Source: Bacteroidales bacterium
GTDB lineage: Bacteria > Bacteroidota > Bacteroidia > Bacteroidales > UBA7960
NCBI GenBank assembly: GCA_007134525.1
Contig: SLKR01000083.1
Location: 1 to 57,817 of the forward strand
Direction: 5' to 3'
DNA: 57,817 nucleotides
This document shows positions 16,869 through 26,154 of this stretch, one piece after another. The notes below the pieces were generated by a model. That model saw nothing but the letters and a program-made list of their open reading frames with translations, did no database searches and was not told the origin of the DNA. How positions within the stretch are numbered: position 1 is the first letter of the stretch; each line of letters opens with the position of its first letter. Made by a program: the position numbers and the translations under genes.

Positions 16869-19664
16869 TTATTCTGCCAGCTCAACTGTTACCTGGTGTG
16901 TACTGCTGCTGATGTCAAGTATGGCTTCCAGCTCTCTTTCGCCTGTCCTTCTTGTAACTACCGGAGCTCCGTCACACAAAACCCTGACCTGCTGTCCGGG
17001 AAGCGTAAAGAAGCGCATTATGGTCTGATGACTGTCGTCTGAGCGGTTCTCAAGGCTGAAGCTTATACTGTTCAGACTCCGGTCGACAAAAATATCAGCG
17101 TCCCTTACAAAGCCATCACGGTTGAGTTCGACCGTGAATCTGTTATCCTTTGTGGCGATGGCGAACCTGTTCCTTACCCCGTCTCTGGGGTTAATTAAAA
17201 ACCCGTTGCTGATCTCATGAATTTCACCCCCAAGGGCTATCCACCCAAAAACAGGATCATCCGTAAGTACCGTCTGTGCCATTCTGAATGTTGCACACAT
17301 ACCCAGATCGGCCTCACCACAATAGAACCATGCACCCCGGTCAACCTGCTTCCTTATCCACGCCCTGCCGTGTTTTGACTCCATAAAGGCCCAGCCCAGG
17401 GCTCCGTCATTATGCTCTCCCGGAGCCCAGAAACCGTAATCCGATCCGGGAGTTCCCGTATTCATAAGAGACCAGGAACTGAGGTAGGACGCATAGCCAA
17501 GCTGCAGCCAGTCATAGGGCAACTCTGAAAAATTGATTCCGTAATCAAGTATAGACCAACCACCCATCCTTGCCATATAACTGAGGCAGTGGGTGTTGGA
17601 GCTGCGCGTGAAATCACTGCCCAAAAGGAAGTATTTCGGGGTAAGCCAGCCCCTTACAGCCAACCCGGCATAATGCTGCCTGTCCATGAACTCCCTTGAG
17701 TCCTCCCTGCGCACTTCATCATAAGAATGCCACTGCTCCGTGCTTTTGTTAAACCAGAGGTTTGTACCGGGCTCTATATCATTCAGCGTACCGTATCTGG
17801 CAAGAGCATATGACGATTCAAAGGCGGTCCTGTCAAACGCATATTCAGAACGGTACGGATAGGGGTCATCATATACAAAATACAATACCTTCTTTTCCCA
17901 TTCGGCCCTAAGCCAGTCGGCATCATCCTGCCTTCCCAGGTTTTCAAGATCCCTTATAAGGTCCTCAAGAACCAGCTCGTTGTAATAGCCCCACTGATAG
18001 ATCTCATAATAGGGCAGTATTTCGTAAGGATAAAGAAAATAAGCCCTGGCCGTCTGATAGGCCCTCTCCAGGTAGCCCTCAGCATCGAGGTAATTAACCT
18101 TTTCGGGGTACATTTTGGCAACCTCATACATGTGGTAATAGAGCATGAAGATATGCGGGTAGTCGTAAGCACGCCAGACCTTCATCTTATCGAGGTTCCT
18201 TGACGACTCAATCTCGGCTCTCAGTTCAGGGTCACGGGCCACTTTCCAGTTTGGTGTACCGTATATACCGTATGGGTATGGATCATCCTCACCGGTGCGC
18301 TGCAAGCCATCCCAAACAAAGTTCTCAATATAGTACTCAACAGAGGCGATCTCATCCTCATCCGGGTAGTAAACGTTCTTTGCAGCAATGAAAGGGGCCT
18401 TGCCCAGGGCAGGATCATCTGCAGCCAGCACATAACCCCACCATCCGTCGTATCCATCTGTATCGTCCGGCCCCCTGAGCACGCTGTTTTTCCAGTCGTA
18501 AACCGAATACAGGCCGTTATACCATTTGTCTGGATCACGGTGCTGCTGTTGGTTTACAATAAAATCACTCCTTTTCTTGATAAGTGTTTCGGCCGGCTCG
18601 GTCGAGAAAAACTCAAGATGGGTCTCTCTGCCGTCATCGTGGTTTATTGTAAGCATATTCTCTCCCAGCCTGCCGAACTCAACTTCATATATATGATGTC
18701 CGGGGAGTCTCTCACCAAGGTAGTTTATAGTTGTTTGTTCAGGGAATTCAGCTGTAACTGAGTTGATACTGTTTTTTGTGTGAAGTGAAAACTGTGCCTT
18801 AAGATCAGAGGGCAGCGACATTCCGGGCACAACCCTTACATCGAACAGTCCTTCTTCGTAAAGGATCTGCCGCAATTGATCATAGCTGTCAGCCGATCTT
18901 AGCCTGAATCCGTATGTAATCCGGCTGCGGGCATCACCCCGGGCACCCAGATCAATACCTGTGTGCTCCATCCTCCATGTACCTGAAGGCACTGCATTTC
19001 CTGAAACTTCAGAATGCGCAAATACCCTGTATTCGCCCTCTTCTGAGTCAAAGTACTCCAGGTGTGTACCCTTTTTTGGCAAAACAATTATAAAAGGGGG
19101 CACACCCGATGCCCTGGCAAAGTAAACAAATGAACCATCACCTGCAATAAAGTGGTGTTTTGTAAAGCTCTGTTCGAATATTTGAGTCGGGTTTGAACCC
19201 GAAGGCGACCTCCAGGGAAGACCCAGTGCAAAATCTCCTATCCTCACAGGTGCAGTTGCTGTTGATTCCAGCTCAACATCCAGGTCGATATAGTCCTTAC
19301 CTGCAGTATATGTCTGGATCATTCTAAAGGGCAACTCTTCGGTGTTGCTTACAAGCCTAACTGATTCACTGCCGGCAGATTCTACAGTCATAATATCCTG
19401 ACCCGTTTCAATCCACCCCTCACCGGCCTTTCTGTAAGCTATGCTGACCCTGCACATCGGCCGGTCAGATACAACGCTGGCTTCAAAGGGGTCCAGCAGA
19501 TCACCAAGTGATACCAGGCCTGCAGCAGAGACCTCAGCCCGGAGCTTTTCATTCTCAAGCAAGTATGAGGAATCTGCAGATTGTTCCTGCTGCTTGCCCA
19601 GCAAACCGGGGGCGAAAAGAATAGACAGGAGAACAATTAATTGCCATTTGTAAAGACATTTCAT
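16869..19664 (-). CDS. DUF5695-type secreted protein, possible glycan-active enzyme
   Basis: 931 residues with a clear signal peptide (K-W-Q-L-I-V-L-L-S-I-L-F-A, cleavage near residue 23). The N-terminal 350 residues look like beta-sandwich regions. The middle (about 380-780) is rich in W/Y-containing helices such as Y-D-W-K-N-S-V, W-K-V-A-R-D-P and A-Y-D-Y-P-H-I, suggesting an (alpha/alpha)-toroid catalytic-like fold (inference). The C-terminal 130 residues are again beta-rich, with a F-F-T-L-P-G-Q-Q-V-R-V strand. Similarity is recalled to the DUF5695 family; no activity is assigned with confidence. There is no T9SS sorting domain and no SusC/SusD pair nearby, so this is not a canonical polysaccharide-utilisation locus. 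A periplasmic carbohydrate-active role is plausible, not proven. Confidence 0.65.
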   Translation of the reverse strand: MKCLYKWQLIVLLSILFAPGLLGKQQEQSADSSYLLENEKLRAEVSAAGLVSLGDLLDPFEASVVSDRPMCRVSIAYRKAGEGWIETGQDIMTVESAGSESVRLVSNTEELPFRMIQTYTAGKDYIDLDVELESTATAPVRIGDFALGLPWRSPSGSNPTQIFEQSFTKHHFIAGDGSFVYFARASGVPPFIIVLPKKGTHLEYFDSEEGEYRVFAHSEVSGNAVPSGTWRMEHTGIDLGARGDARSRITYGFRLRSADSYDQLRQILYEEGLFDVRVVPGMSLPSDLKAQFSLHTKNSINSVTAEFPEQTTINYLGERLPGHHIYEVEFGRLGENMLTINHDDGRETHLEFFSTEPAETLIKKRSDFIVNQQQHRDPDKWYNGLYSVYDWKNSVLRGPDDTDGYDGWWGYVLAADDPALGKAPFIAAKNVYYPDEDEIASVEYYIENFVWDGLQRTGEDDPYPYGIYGTPNWKVARDPELRAEIESSRNLDKMKVWRAYDYPHIFMLYYHMYEVAKMYPEKVNYLDAEGYLERAYQTARAYFLYPYEILPYYEIYQWGYYNELVLEDLIRDLENLGRQDDADWLRAEWEKKVLYFVYDDPYPYRSEYAFDRTAFESSYALARYGTLNDIEPGTNLWFNKSTEQWHSYDEVRREDSREFMDRQHYAGLAVRGWLTPKYFLLGSDFTRSSNTHCLSYMARMGGWSILDYGINFSELPYDWLQLGYASYLSSWSLMNTGTPGSDYGFWAPGEHNDGALGWAFMESKHGRAWIRKQVDRGAWFYCGEADLGMCATFRMAQTVLTDDPVFGWIALGGEIHEISNGFLINPRDGVRNRFAIATKDNRFTVELNRDGFVRDADIFVDRSLNSISFSLENRSDDSHQTIMRFFTLPGQQVRVLCDGAPVVTRRTGERELEAILDISSSTHQVTVELAE

Positions 19665-19818
19665 TGGGTGGAGGTTTTGGAGTTAATTATAAGCTTAGAA
19701 AAACGCAATTTATAGATAATTCAGGAGAATTCCCTGTTTTTTAACAGTTAAAACAAAAGCTGCGGCATTGCAGCCGGCAAATCATTTATTAAGCACTATT
19801 GTTTGAAAATCAGAGGTA

Positions 19819-20049
19819 TTGAGTTTGGAGCATTCTTTAAGGATCACAAAAACAGTCATCCTTCTGGCCGGGGTTAGTGCTGCCATGACGAACGTATATG
19901 ATACGGGTGAAAAGGCTAACTGGCTTACACTGACCTGGGATATAGCTGAACAGATAAAAGAGTCCCTGGGAAATCTTTTCATTACAATGATAATACTTGC
20001 AATCTCTTTCCTGATACTACACCTTCTTTCAAAAAGGACAAATAAATGA
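19819..20049 (+). CDS. Small two-helix membrane protein of unknown function
   Basis: Up to 76 residues with no ATG at the start. A stop at 19804-19806 leaves only TTG codons at 19819 and 19825. An AGAGG at 19812-19816 sits 8 nt before the second, making 19825 attractive. The product has a weak N-terminal hydrophobic segment (T-V-I-L-L-A-G-V-S-A-A-M) and a strong C-terminal helix (L-F-I-T-M-I-I-L-A-I-S-F-L-I-L-H-L-L). Its stop overlaps the ATG of the next ORF by 4 bp, which argues that both are translated. I do not recognise the family. Coding status is moderate because of the start codon. Confidence 0.5.
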   Translation: MSLEHSLRITKTVILLAGVSAAMTNVYDTGEKANWLTLTWDIAEQIKESLGNLFITMIILAISFLILHLLSKRTNK

Positions 20050-20415
20050 CAGCCCTTACGGAAGTTCATATAGGAATAGTTTATTTTTCAGGGCTGCTTG
20101 TTGGAGTAATTTCGGCCGTGTTGATCATTGTGTACCTGCACCCTCTAAAAACAACAGTTGGCAGAATCACCGAAAGATCCGCCCCGTTCTGGAAAAGAAG
20201 CTTCAGGAGCACCCTTATTCTTGCAGGGCTTATTGGTGGCATTGTCGGTCTCTTTCAGGGACTGCGGAGGCAGTTACGATTATCTGCTGGTGTCCGGATT
20301 CAATACAGCGATGAAGGGGTTTGAACAGGTGTCGGCTTCGTTTGAATACATGACCCTTATACTAGGGCTTTGGCTGTTTGTTTTTATGCTGCTCAGAATA
20401 AAGAATCTATATTAA
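20046..20415 (+). pseudogene. Small membrane protein gene with an apparent +1 frameshift
   Basis: The first frame (ATG at 20046, stop at 20322-20324) encodes an N-terminal membrane helix, a basic segment (K-R-S-F-R-S) and the start of a second helix (L-I-L-A-G-L-I-G-G-I-V-G). From about 20250 this frame turns into an arginine-rich tail. The +1 frame, open to a stop ending at 20415, continues sensibly with S-F-R-D-C-G-G-S-Y-D-Y-L-L-V-S-G-F and a third helix (M-T-L-I-L-G-L-W-L-F-V-F-M-L-L). Joining the frames near 20250-20260 gives one coherent three-helix protein of about 122 residues. A one-base insertion, a sequencing error or a translational frameshift could explain it. It is translationally coupled to the preceding small membrane gene. 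The function is not recognised. Confidence 0.55.
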
Positions 20416-20418
20416 ACA

Positions 20419-23400
20419 TTATTCTTTAACCACCTTCCTTATCTCTCTGGTACCATTATTCCCTACTGTAATAACCAGATAGACCCCGGCTGTAAGTCCC
20501 TGAGCAGAAATGGTAACCCTGTCCATATTGGTAACATCAAGCTGCTTTACCGTTTGGCCGTAAATATCTGTGATTCTTATATTATCTGCATCTGATATAT
20601 TTTCCACCACAAACGAATCACCAAAGGGATTGGGGTATATTTCAAGATCCCTGAAAAAGGTGGTATATGTATTGGTAGTGGACGAAAATACAGCTGTAAG
20701 TAAAGAGTTGCCGGCCGGCATGATATAGGTATAAACCGCTTCTGTGCTGACTACATTTTCATCTTTGTCCTTCCAGCTTACAAAATGGTATCCTTCCCTG
20801 GCTTCTGCACTCACCTCTGCCTGTTGGTCCATATTGTAAATACCTTCTCCTTTAAGCTCACCGGCATCCTCAGGCTCCGCAACAAGGGTAAGATGATAAT
20901 CGGCAAGTTTAAAATTGGCAGTAAGTTCCAGGTCAGAATCCGGCATCTGAAAACTGTATTCTTCCCTGTCAGAGAACCCGATACCATGATCATCAGTCCA
21001 GTTTACAAATTCATGGCCACTTTCTGGTATTGCAACTATGGTAACATAACTCCCTCTCTCATATTCACCATACCCCCCTGCTGTGCCGGCTGCTTCCGGA
21101 AATACCGACAGGTTTAGCGAGAAAACTCCTAACTCTTCAACAACCACATCAATTGTTGCTGTATGTTCACCGGGGTTGGAAATATTCTCCGGAAGGTCAA
21201 ATGTGCCCACAAATGTGTAAATATCCGGAGTGTTACCGTCATATGCAGGGGTGCCTCCATCCCAGTTAACTTCCAGTTCGGCCTCTGAGTTGTCATCCAG
21301 GGTAACATTCACCATGCCTGGTAATCCGATATCCCCGTAAGTGGTGCCGTATTCAATAATAATAGGTTCAAGGGCTTTAACCTCAGCAATCTCTCTGCTC
21401 TCTTTACGCACGAGAGGAAAAACGGCCAGGTCAATGTCCAGGCCCCGGCTGGAAAGGATATCATACCATGTGCCGTCATGTTTCTGTTCAAACGCAAGTT
21501 TAAGGCCGGCCCCGTCTTTGTCGGAAGATGAAACAAGGCCTATTTTTGATGGATATATTTCCGACAGGTCAAAGCCTGCCGCAAAATCCGACGATATCTT
21601 TACTGGCTGCTCAAACTCAACATACATCATGTCATTGTATGCCTGAACCTCATCTGTGGTCACGACCCCGGCAAGGTCAATTGCTTCTTTTGCCAGCACA
21701 CTTGAGGGTTTCTCATCTGCAACATCCCATAACTTAAAGTTTACTGCTCCTGTTTCTCCTTCTGCAGAACCATACCAGAAGTATACACCGTAAACTTCGT
21801 AATCACCAGAAACCTGAAAAACCTGGGCTTTTGCACGGTCACCGTTTTCGTTGGTGCCGCTTACATATCCTTCACCATCAGTGTAAAGAGTTGTATTACC
21901 TGCATTTAACCAGTTACCCGGCATCAGGACCTCATTGACACCGGCATCAGGAGCAATGGAAACATTAATGTCTATGTCCGAGCCGGCAATGGTGAAACTA
22001 CCGGACTTAACCAAATATTCTTCTTTCTCAACGGTATAAGCAAAAACACCACCGGCAGATTCAAAGACTGCATAGCCGTTTTCATCCGTAAACAGCACAA
22101 CAGGGTCATCCCCGGCAGCAGCAATATCTATACGGGCATCCGGTACCGGGTTGCGAAACAGATCCTTTACCATGAAATTGCTCCTTGAGTGTTCGCCTGT
22201 GTACTTCACCAGTATTTCAAAGTCATCCAGAAGCCACCAGTAATCATATTCTCCCGTCCATTCAAACCTTAGCTGCACTCCGGACTCGCCACGGGCAAAA
22301 TCAGAAACGTCGAACTGCGAAAGAACCGGGTTCTGACCGTTATACTCATGTGAATCACCAGACCATTCATAAAGTTCTGTTTCCGTAGTAAAACCGTCTG
22401 TACTGATATATACGACCGCAGAAGCATTACCTCTGCTTCTGGCAAAATGTTCCACAGTAAAGACTATATCGGATTCTATGTCAGAAAAATTAAAAGCCGG
22501 ACTGATGAGTTCGGCTTTTTCTGTTGTTCCATCTACACCGTGTCTTCCGGAGTCGATGATCATATAACCGTCGTCAGAGGTTGTGGAACTCAACCGGCCT
22601 CCCCACGATCCTCCCCGGTGGGTCCACTCCCAGCCCGGGAAGCCCTCAGGCCCCTGCAAAACATTATTTTCCCAGCCCCCGGGTATACTTCCGTTACCAA
22701 AGGTTTCATAGTGAAAGGTAAAATAGTCACCGGGATATATTCCCTTACGGTATGCAGATATTGCATGTTTGATCTCTTTAAGGGTACGGGCATTATCTCC
22801 GTCTTCATGATGCCCGGTAGGGACTCCCTGATAATAGACAAAGGGGTTCGAAAAAATTGGGACTTCAGTGTGTGTGATGCCATCATCATAATACTGGCCG
22901 CTTGTATAGGTCATTACAGAGCAGTAGTTTTTGCCATCCTCCCCTGTCCACCTCCAGCCTGCTGACCATTTGTTTTCAGGCCAGTTCCACCATGAGGTCG
23001 GGCCGGGCTGAAAGTTTTGCTCTTTATGATGGTGCAGGCCCATATTGTGGCCCATTTCATGTATATGGGTATACGTCCAGCTTGCCTGTTGCACCCTGGT
23101 AAGAGAAAACCCATACTGGGGCATGCCCCGCTTGTCGTTTATTGTCCATGCCAGCCCGCCTGTATCATCTACTGCGGCAAATATTGCGGTAAGATCCGCC
23201 CCATATGTGTCGCGCCATTCGTGAACTTCATTCATATAGTCTTCAGCATCGCTCCCGAAAGGGTTAAACGAAGGGGAAGCCGTCAGCCTCATAAGATCAT
23301 CTCCGGAGTCACCACTCTCCTCATAATCCACAAGGTCAGAGTGAACCAGTACCATGGTTATGCCTACCTGACTGTTGTCAAGTACAAGCTGAGCATTTGC

Positions 23401-24087
23401 CATGGAGAGAGCCAGTACATTCTCAATGCCTCCGTTGTTGTTTTCGGCCCACTCCCTTGCCTTTGGAGTATAAACAATCATTACATCTATCCTTGCAGGG
23501 TCTTCAGGACCAAGTCCGCTCTTTTCAAGGTAATTCTGGATCCTTTGCGCTTCTTCTGAATCACCTTTTTCGGGCTCGGGAGGTATAAGTGGTGGTGCCC
23601 CTTCAAGCCAGTCGCGGTCGCGCGCATCCATTTCAATCAGAAAATGCCGGTCAGTATCCGGTTCACTGATGATCTTGTAAAACATATTTTCTCCCGGTAT
23701 GTAAATACTTCCAAGGCTCCGGCCCCTGGTTGTACTGATTATCATATAACTACCGGGCTGATCAGTTTCGGCAGTGACCGACAATGTCCCGTTTATATTT
23801 TCATTCACCCTTCTTACAACAGCAGGGAACTCTGCATCCTCAAAAAGGTTCAGAACGATCTTATCACCCTTACGGAAGGCATCAGGGCTCTTAACGGCCT
23901 GATTCAGCTCAATCTCAGCAAACCTGATAACCGCTGAGCGCTGTTCAAAAAAACGAAGTACATCTTCAGCATTATCCTTGCTGACTGATCTTTGCGAAAT
24001 CAGCTTATTGCTGTCCGGAGCATCGGGGCCGGCTGAAACAGTAAAGGAGATAAAAAAGTATAACAGAAGGGGAAGTATATTTTTCAT
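20419..24087 (-). CDS. T9SS-secreted metzincin metalloprotease (M12-like)
   Basis: 1222 residues. The signal peptide occupies about 1-19 and a propeptide-like region runs to about 195. The catalytic domain (about 198-450) carries the metzincin zinc motif H-E-M-G-H-N-M-G-L-H-H (H343, E344, H347, H353) and a Met-turn C-S-V-M-T-Y downstream. Next come a MAM/choice-of-anchor-J-like jelly roll with W-W-L-L-D-D-F-E-I (about 460-640) and a carboxypeptidase-regulatory-like beta domain (about 650-720). Two divergent InlB-B-type repeats ending in L-T-A-N-F and L-T-A-V-F occupy about 1010-1140. The last 75 residues are a Por-type T9SS sorting domain (I-Y-P-N-P-F, then G-x-Y-L-V and a basic terminus). 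It is predicted to be exported by Sec, delivered by T9SS, and either surface-attached or released. It lies alone; no inhibitor or PorSS gene is nearby. Confidence 0.88.
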   Translation of the reverse strand: MKNILPLLLYFFISFTVSAGPDAPDSNKLISQRSVSKDNAEDVLRFFEQRSAVIRFAEIELNQAVKSPDAFRKGDKIVLNLFEDAEFPAVVRRVNENINGTLSVTAETDQPGSYMIISTTRGRSLGSIYIPGENMFYKIISEPDTDRHFLIEMDARDRDWLEGAPPLIPPEPEKGDSEEAQRIQNYLEKSGLGPEDPARIDVMIVYTPKAREWAENNNGGIENVLALSMANAQLVLDNSQVGITMVLVHSDLVDYEESGDSGDDLMRLTASPSFNPFGSDAEDYMNEVHEWRDTYGADLTAIFAAVDDTGGLAWTINDKRGMPQYGFSLTRVQQASWTYTHIHEMGHNMGLHHHKEQNFQPGPTSWWNWPENKWSAGWRWTGEDGKNYCSVMTYTSGQYYDDGITHTEVPIFSNPFVYYQGVPTGHHEDGDNARTLKEIKHAISAYRKGIYPGDYFTFHYETFGNGSIPGGWENNVLQGPEGFPGWEWTHRGGSWGGRLSSTTSDDGYMIIDSGRHGVDGTTEKAELISPAFNFSDIESDIVFTVEHFARSRGNASAVVYISTDGFTTETELYEWSGDSHEYNGQNPVLSQFDVSDFARGESGVQLRFEWTGEYDYWWLLDDFEILVKYTGEHSRSNFMVKDLFRNPVPDARIDIAAAGDDPVVLFTDENGYAVFESAGGVFAYTVEKEEYLVKSGSFTIAGSDIDINVSIAPDAGVNEVLMPGNWLNAGNTTLYTDGEGYVSGTNENGDRAKAQVFQVSGDYEVYGVYFWYGSAEGETGAVNFKLWDVADEKPSSVLAKEAIDLAGVVTTDEVQAYNDMMYVEFEQPVKISSDFAAGFDLSEIYPSKIGLVSSSDKDGAGLKLAFEQKHDGTWYDILSSRGLDIDLAVFPLVRKESREIAEVKALEPIIIEYGTTYGDIGLPGMVNVTLDDNSEAELEVNWDGGTPAYDGNTPDIYTFVGTFDLPENISNPGEHTATIDVVVEELGVFSLNLSVFPEAAGTAGGYGEYERGSYVTIVAIPESGHEFVNWTDDHGIGFSDREEYSFQMPDSDLELTANFKLADYHLTLVAEPEDAGELKGEGIYNMDQQAEVSAEAREGYHFVSWKDKDENVVSTEAVYTYIMPAGNSLLTAVFSSTTNTYTTFFRDLEIYPNPFGDSFVVENISDADNIRITDIYGQTVKQLDVTNMDRVTISAQGLTAGVYLVITVGNNGTREIRKVVKE

Positions 24088-24227
24088 TTAAAGGCGTAAT
24101 TAGTTTACGGGCATAAATTTACGAAAATTATTCCTGCCGGATTACTGAATTTCCCAGAGCATAAACATTAAAGGCATAACAGTGGTAAGGCAGTAATTTT
24201 TTATCTTGCATAAAATTCCAAGGAAAC

Positions 24228-25157
24228 ATGCCAATACTGCTGTTAAGCCCGGGAAGAAAACTGGACCGATGGACGGAGGCACTTCGAAAGACTGACCCGG
24301 CAGTACCGGTGTTTTTACCGGAAGATAAGGTCCCGGAAAGAGATATAAGCTTTATCCTTGCCTGGGATCACCCCAGGGGCTGCTTTGTCAGATATCCTGG
24401 CCTGAGGTGTATTTCCTCATTCGGAGCTGGTGTTGACCACCTGGTAAGCGACAGGGAAATCCCTGAAAATGTAAGGCTTGTGCGCATAATTGACCCGGCT
24501 CTGTCGAATGACATGCTGGAATTCACGCTGGCAGTGATAATGAAGCACCTAAGGAAACTTAATATTTACAACAGCTACAAAACGGAAGTAAAATGGAAAA
24601 AACACGGATACCGTAGAATTCGTGAGACGGGTGTAGGTATTATGGGTACGGGCGTTATCGGACACCATGTCGCCGATGGGCTGAGCCGGATTGGATTTGA
24701 TGTAAGCGGCTGGAGCAGGACTATGGGAGGTAAAGCAAGCTACCGGAAGTTTCATGGAGTAGAACAGCTCAATGAGTTTCTCTCCCGCTGTGAAATCCTG
24801 GTCTGCCTTCTGCCCCTGACAGATGAGACCAGGGGTATTATAGATTACCATTTACTGAAATCTCTGCCCGGGGATGCATATCTTGTGAACCTCGGGCGAG
24901 GTGCCCATATTGTTGAAGCAGACCTTTTTAGGGCACTGGATAAAGGACTTATCTCCGGTGCCCACCTTGATGTTTTCGAGAGTGAACCCCTGTTTGAAGC
25001 ACACCCTTTCTGGAAAAACAGCAAGATAGACATAACACCCCATGTGGCATCCCTAACCGATCCCCTTTCTGTAGCACCTCAGATTATGGAAAATTACCAC
25101 CTGGTAATGCAGGGCAGGGAACCGAAAAACCAGGTTTCACGCAGCAGGGGATATTAG
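24228..25157 (+). CDS. D-2-hydroxyacid dehydrogenase, glyoxylate/hydroxypyruvate reductase A type
   Basis: 309 residues of the NAD(P)-dependent D-isomer-specific 2-hydroxyacid dehydrogenase family, GhrA branch. It has a Rossmann dinucleotide motif G-x-G-V-I-G in the centre. Catalytic elements follow: the V-N-L-G-R-G-A-H loop, an E in D-V-F-E-S-E-P-L, and the catalytic histidine in I-T-P-H-V-A-S. The start is supported by AAGGA 9-10 nt upstream, an unusually good ribosome-binding site for this genome. It reduces glyoxylate or hydroxypyruvate. It is followed within 25 bp by an aldolase that resembles 4-hydroxy-2-oxoglutarate aldolase, which would release glyoxylate. The two probably act in sequence (inference). 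Confidence 0.82.
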   Translation: MPILLLSPGRKLDRWTEALRKTDPAVPVFLPEDKVPERDISFILAWDHPRGCFVRYPGLRCISSFGAGVDHLVSDREIPENVRLVRIIDPALSNDMLEFTLAVIMKHLRKLNIYNSYKTEVKWKKHGYRRIRETGVGIMGTGVIGHHVADGLSRIGFDVSGWSRTMGGKASYRKFHGVEQLNEFLSRCEILVCLLPLTDETRGIIDYHLLKSLPGDAYLVNLGRGAHIVEADLFRALDKGLISGAHLDVFESEPLFEAHPFWKNSKIDITPHVASLTDPLSVAPQIMENYHLVMQGREPKNQVSRSRGY

Positions 25158-25178
25158 TAACAAAAAACTTTGAGAAAG

Positions 25179-26087
25179 ATGACTGATCTAAGAGGAATTT
25201 TCCCACCACTGCCAACTTCATTCAAAAAGGACGAAAGTATTTCTGAAGATGGTATAAGGGCCAATATCAGGACCCTCTGCAACTACCCTCTTGCAGGCTT
25301 CCTCATACTTGGCTCCAATGGCGAACTGGTAATGTTAAGTGAGAAGGAGAAGCAAAAGGTCTACAACACGGCAAGAGAGGCAATACCGGATAACAGGCTA
25401 ATGATAGCCGGTTGTGGTGCAGAATCCACAAAAGAGACAATCGCACTGGCAAAGCAGGCTGCCAGCGCAGGTGCAGACGCCTGCCTTGTTCTAAACCCCT
25501 CCTATTATAAGGGGCAGATGGACACAATGGCGCTCAGGGCTCATTTTCACTCGGTAGCGGATGCCTCACCGGTTCCGGTATTGATATACAATATGCCGGC
25601 AAATACGGGTATCGACATGAGTGCAGACCAGATACTGGAGATCGCTGACCACCCCAATATCACGGGGTTGAAAGATTCAGGGGGGAACCTGGTAAAAATG
25701 GCTGCTGTAATTAACAGTGCCGGTGAGGGTTTCCAGGTCCTGGCGGGATCAGCGGGTTTTTTACTGCCGGCACTTAGCATCGGGGCATGCGGAGGGATAC
25801 TGGCGCTTGCCAATATTGCCCCTTCAATGTGCTGTGAAATATTTGAGAATTTTAACAGCGGCAAAATTGCAGACGCAAGAGAAACACAGCTCAGGATAAT
25901 CGGGGCAAACACCGCAGTAACCCGAAAGTGGGGCGTAGCTGCTCTAAAGGCGGCAATGGATCATCTGGGACTCTTTGGAGGAATTGTCAAAAAACCATTG
26001 CAGGAGCTTGATGATACTAAAAAAGCCTCTCTTTTACAGATTCTTGACAAGGCGGGAATAAGGCCTGTAACCCAAAAGCAAGGCTGA
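25179..26087 (+). CDS. DapA-family aldolase, 4-hydroxy-2-oxoglutarate aldolase (HOGA)-like
   Basis: A 302-residue class I TIM-barrel aldolase/lyase of the dihydrodipicolinate-synthase superfamily. The Schiff-base lysine is K165 in G-L-K-D-S-G-G and the catalytic tyrosine is Y137 in I-Y-N-M-P-A-N-T-G. The P-A-N-T-G-I-D and L-A-G-S-A-G-F-L segments resemble mammalian HOGA1 more than bacterial DapA, which usually has Y-N-V-P-x-R-T. The likely reaction is cleavage of 4-hydroxy-2-oxoglutarate into pyruvate and glyoxylate; another keto-acid substrate is possible. An ATG at 25179 is preferred over a TTG at 25170. It lies directly downstream of the glyoxylate-reductase-like gene in an apparent two-gene operon. 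Confidence 0.8.
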   Translation: MTDLRGIFPPLPTSFKKDESISEDGIRANIRTLCNYPLAGFLILGSNGELVMLSEKEKQKVYNTAREAIPDNRLMIAGCGAESTKETIALAKQAASAGADACLVLNPSYYKGQMDTMALRAHFHSVADASPVPVLIYNMPANTGIDMSADQILEIADHPNITGLKDSGGNLVKMAAVINSAGEGFQVLAGSAGFLLPALSIGACGGILALANIAPSMCCEIFENFNSGKIADARETQLRIIGANTAVTRKWGVAALKAAMDHLGLFGGIVKKPLQELDDTKKASLLQILDKAGIRPVTQKQG

Positions 26088-26154
26088 GGCACATTGTCCG
26101 CAATCCCGTCAGCACGTTTCTCTGCATCCAGTTTGAGACCTGCCTGGTCCAGGT

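Noticed and set aside
22447..23559. Several long plus-strand frames inside the metalloprotease gene
   Set aside because: They are antisense shadows of a gene with clear domains and motifs, and their translations show no family features.
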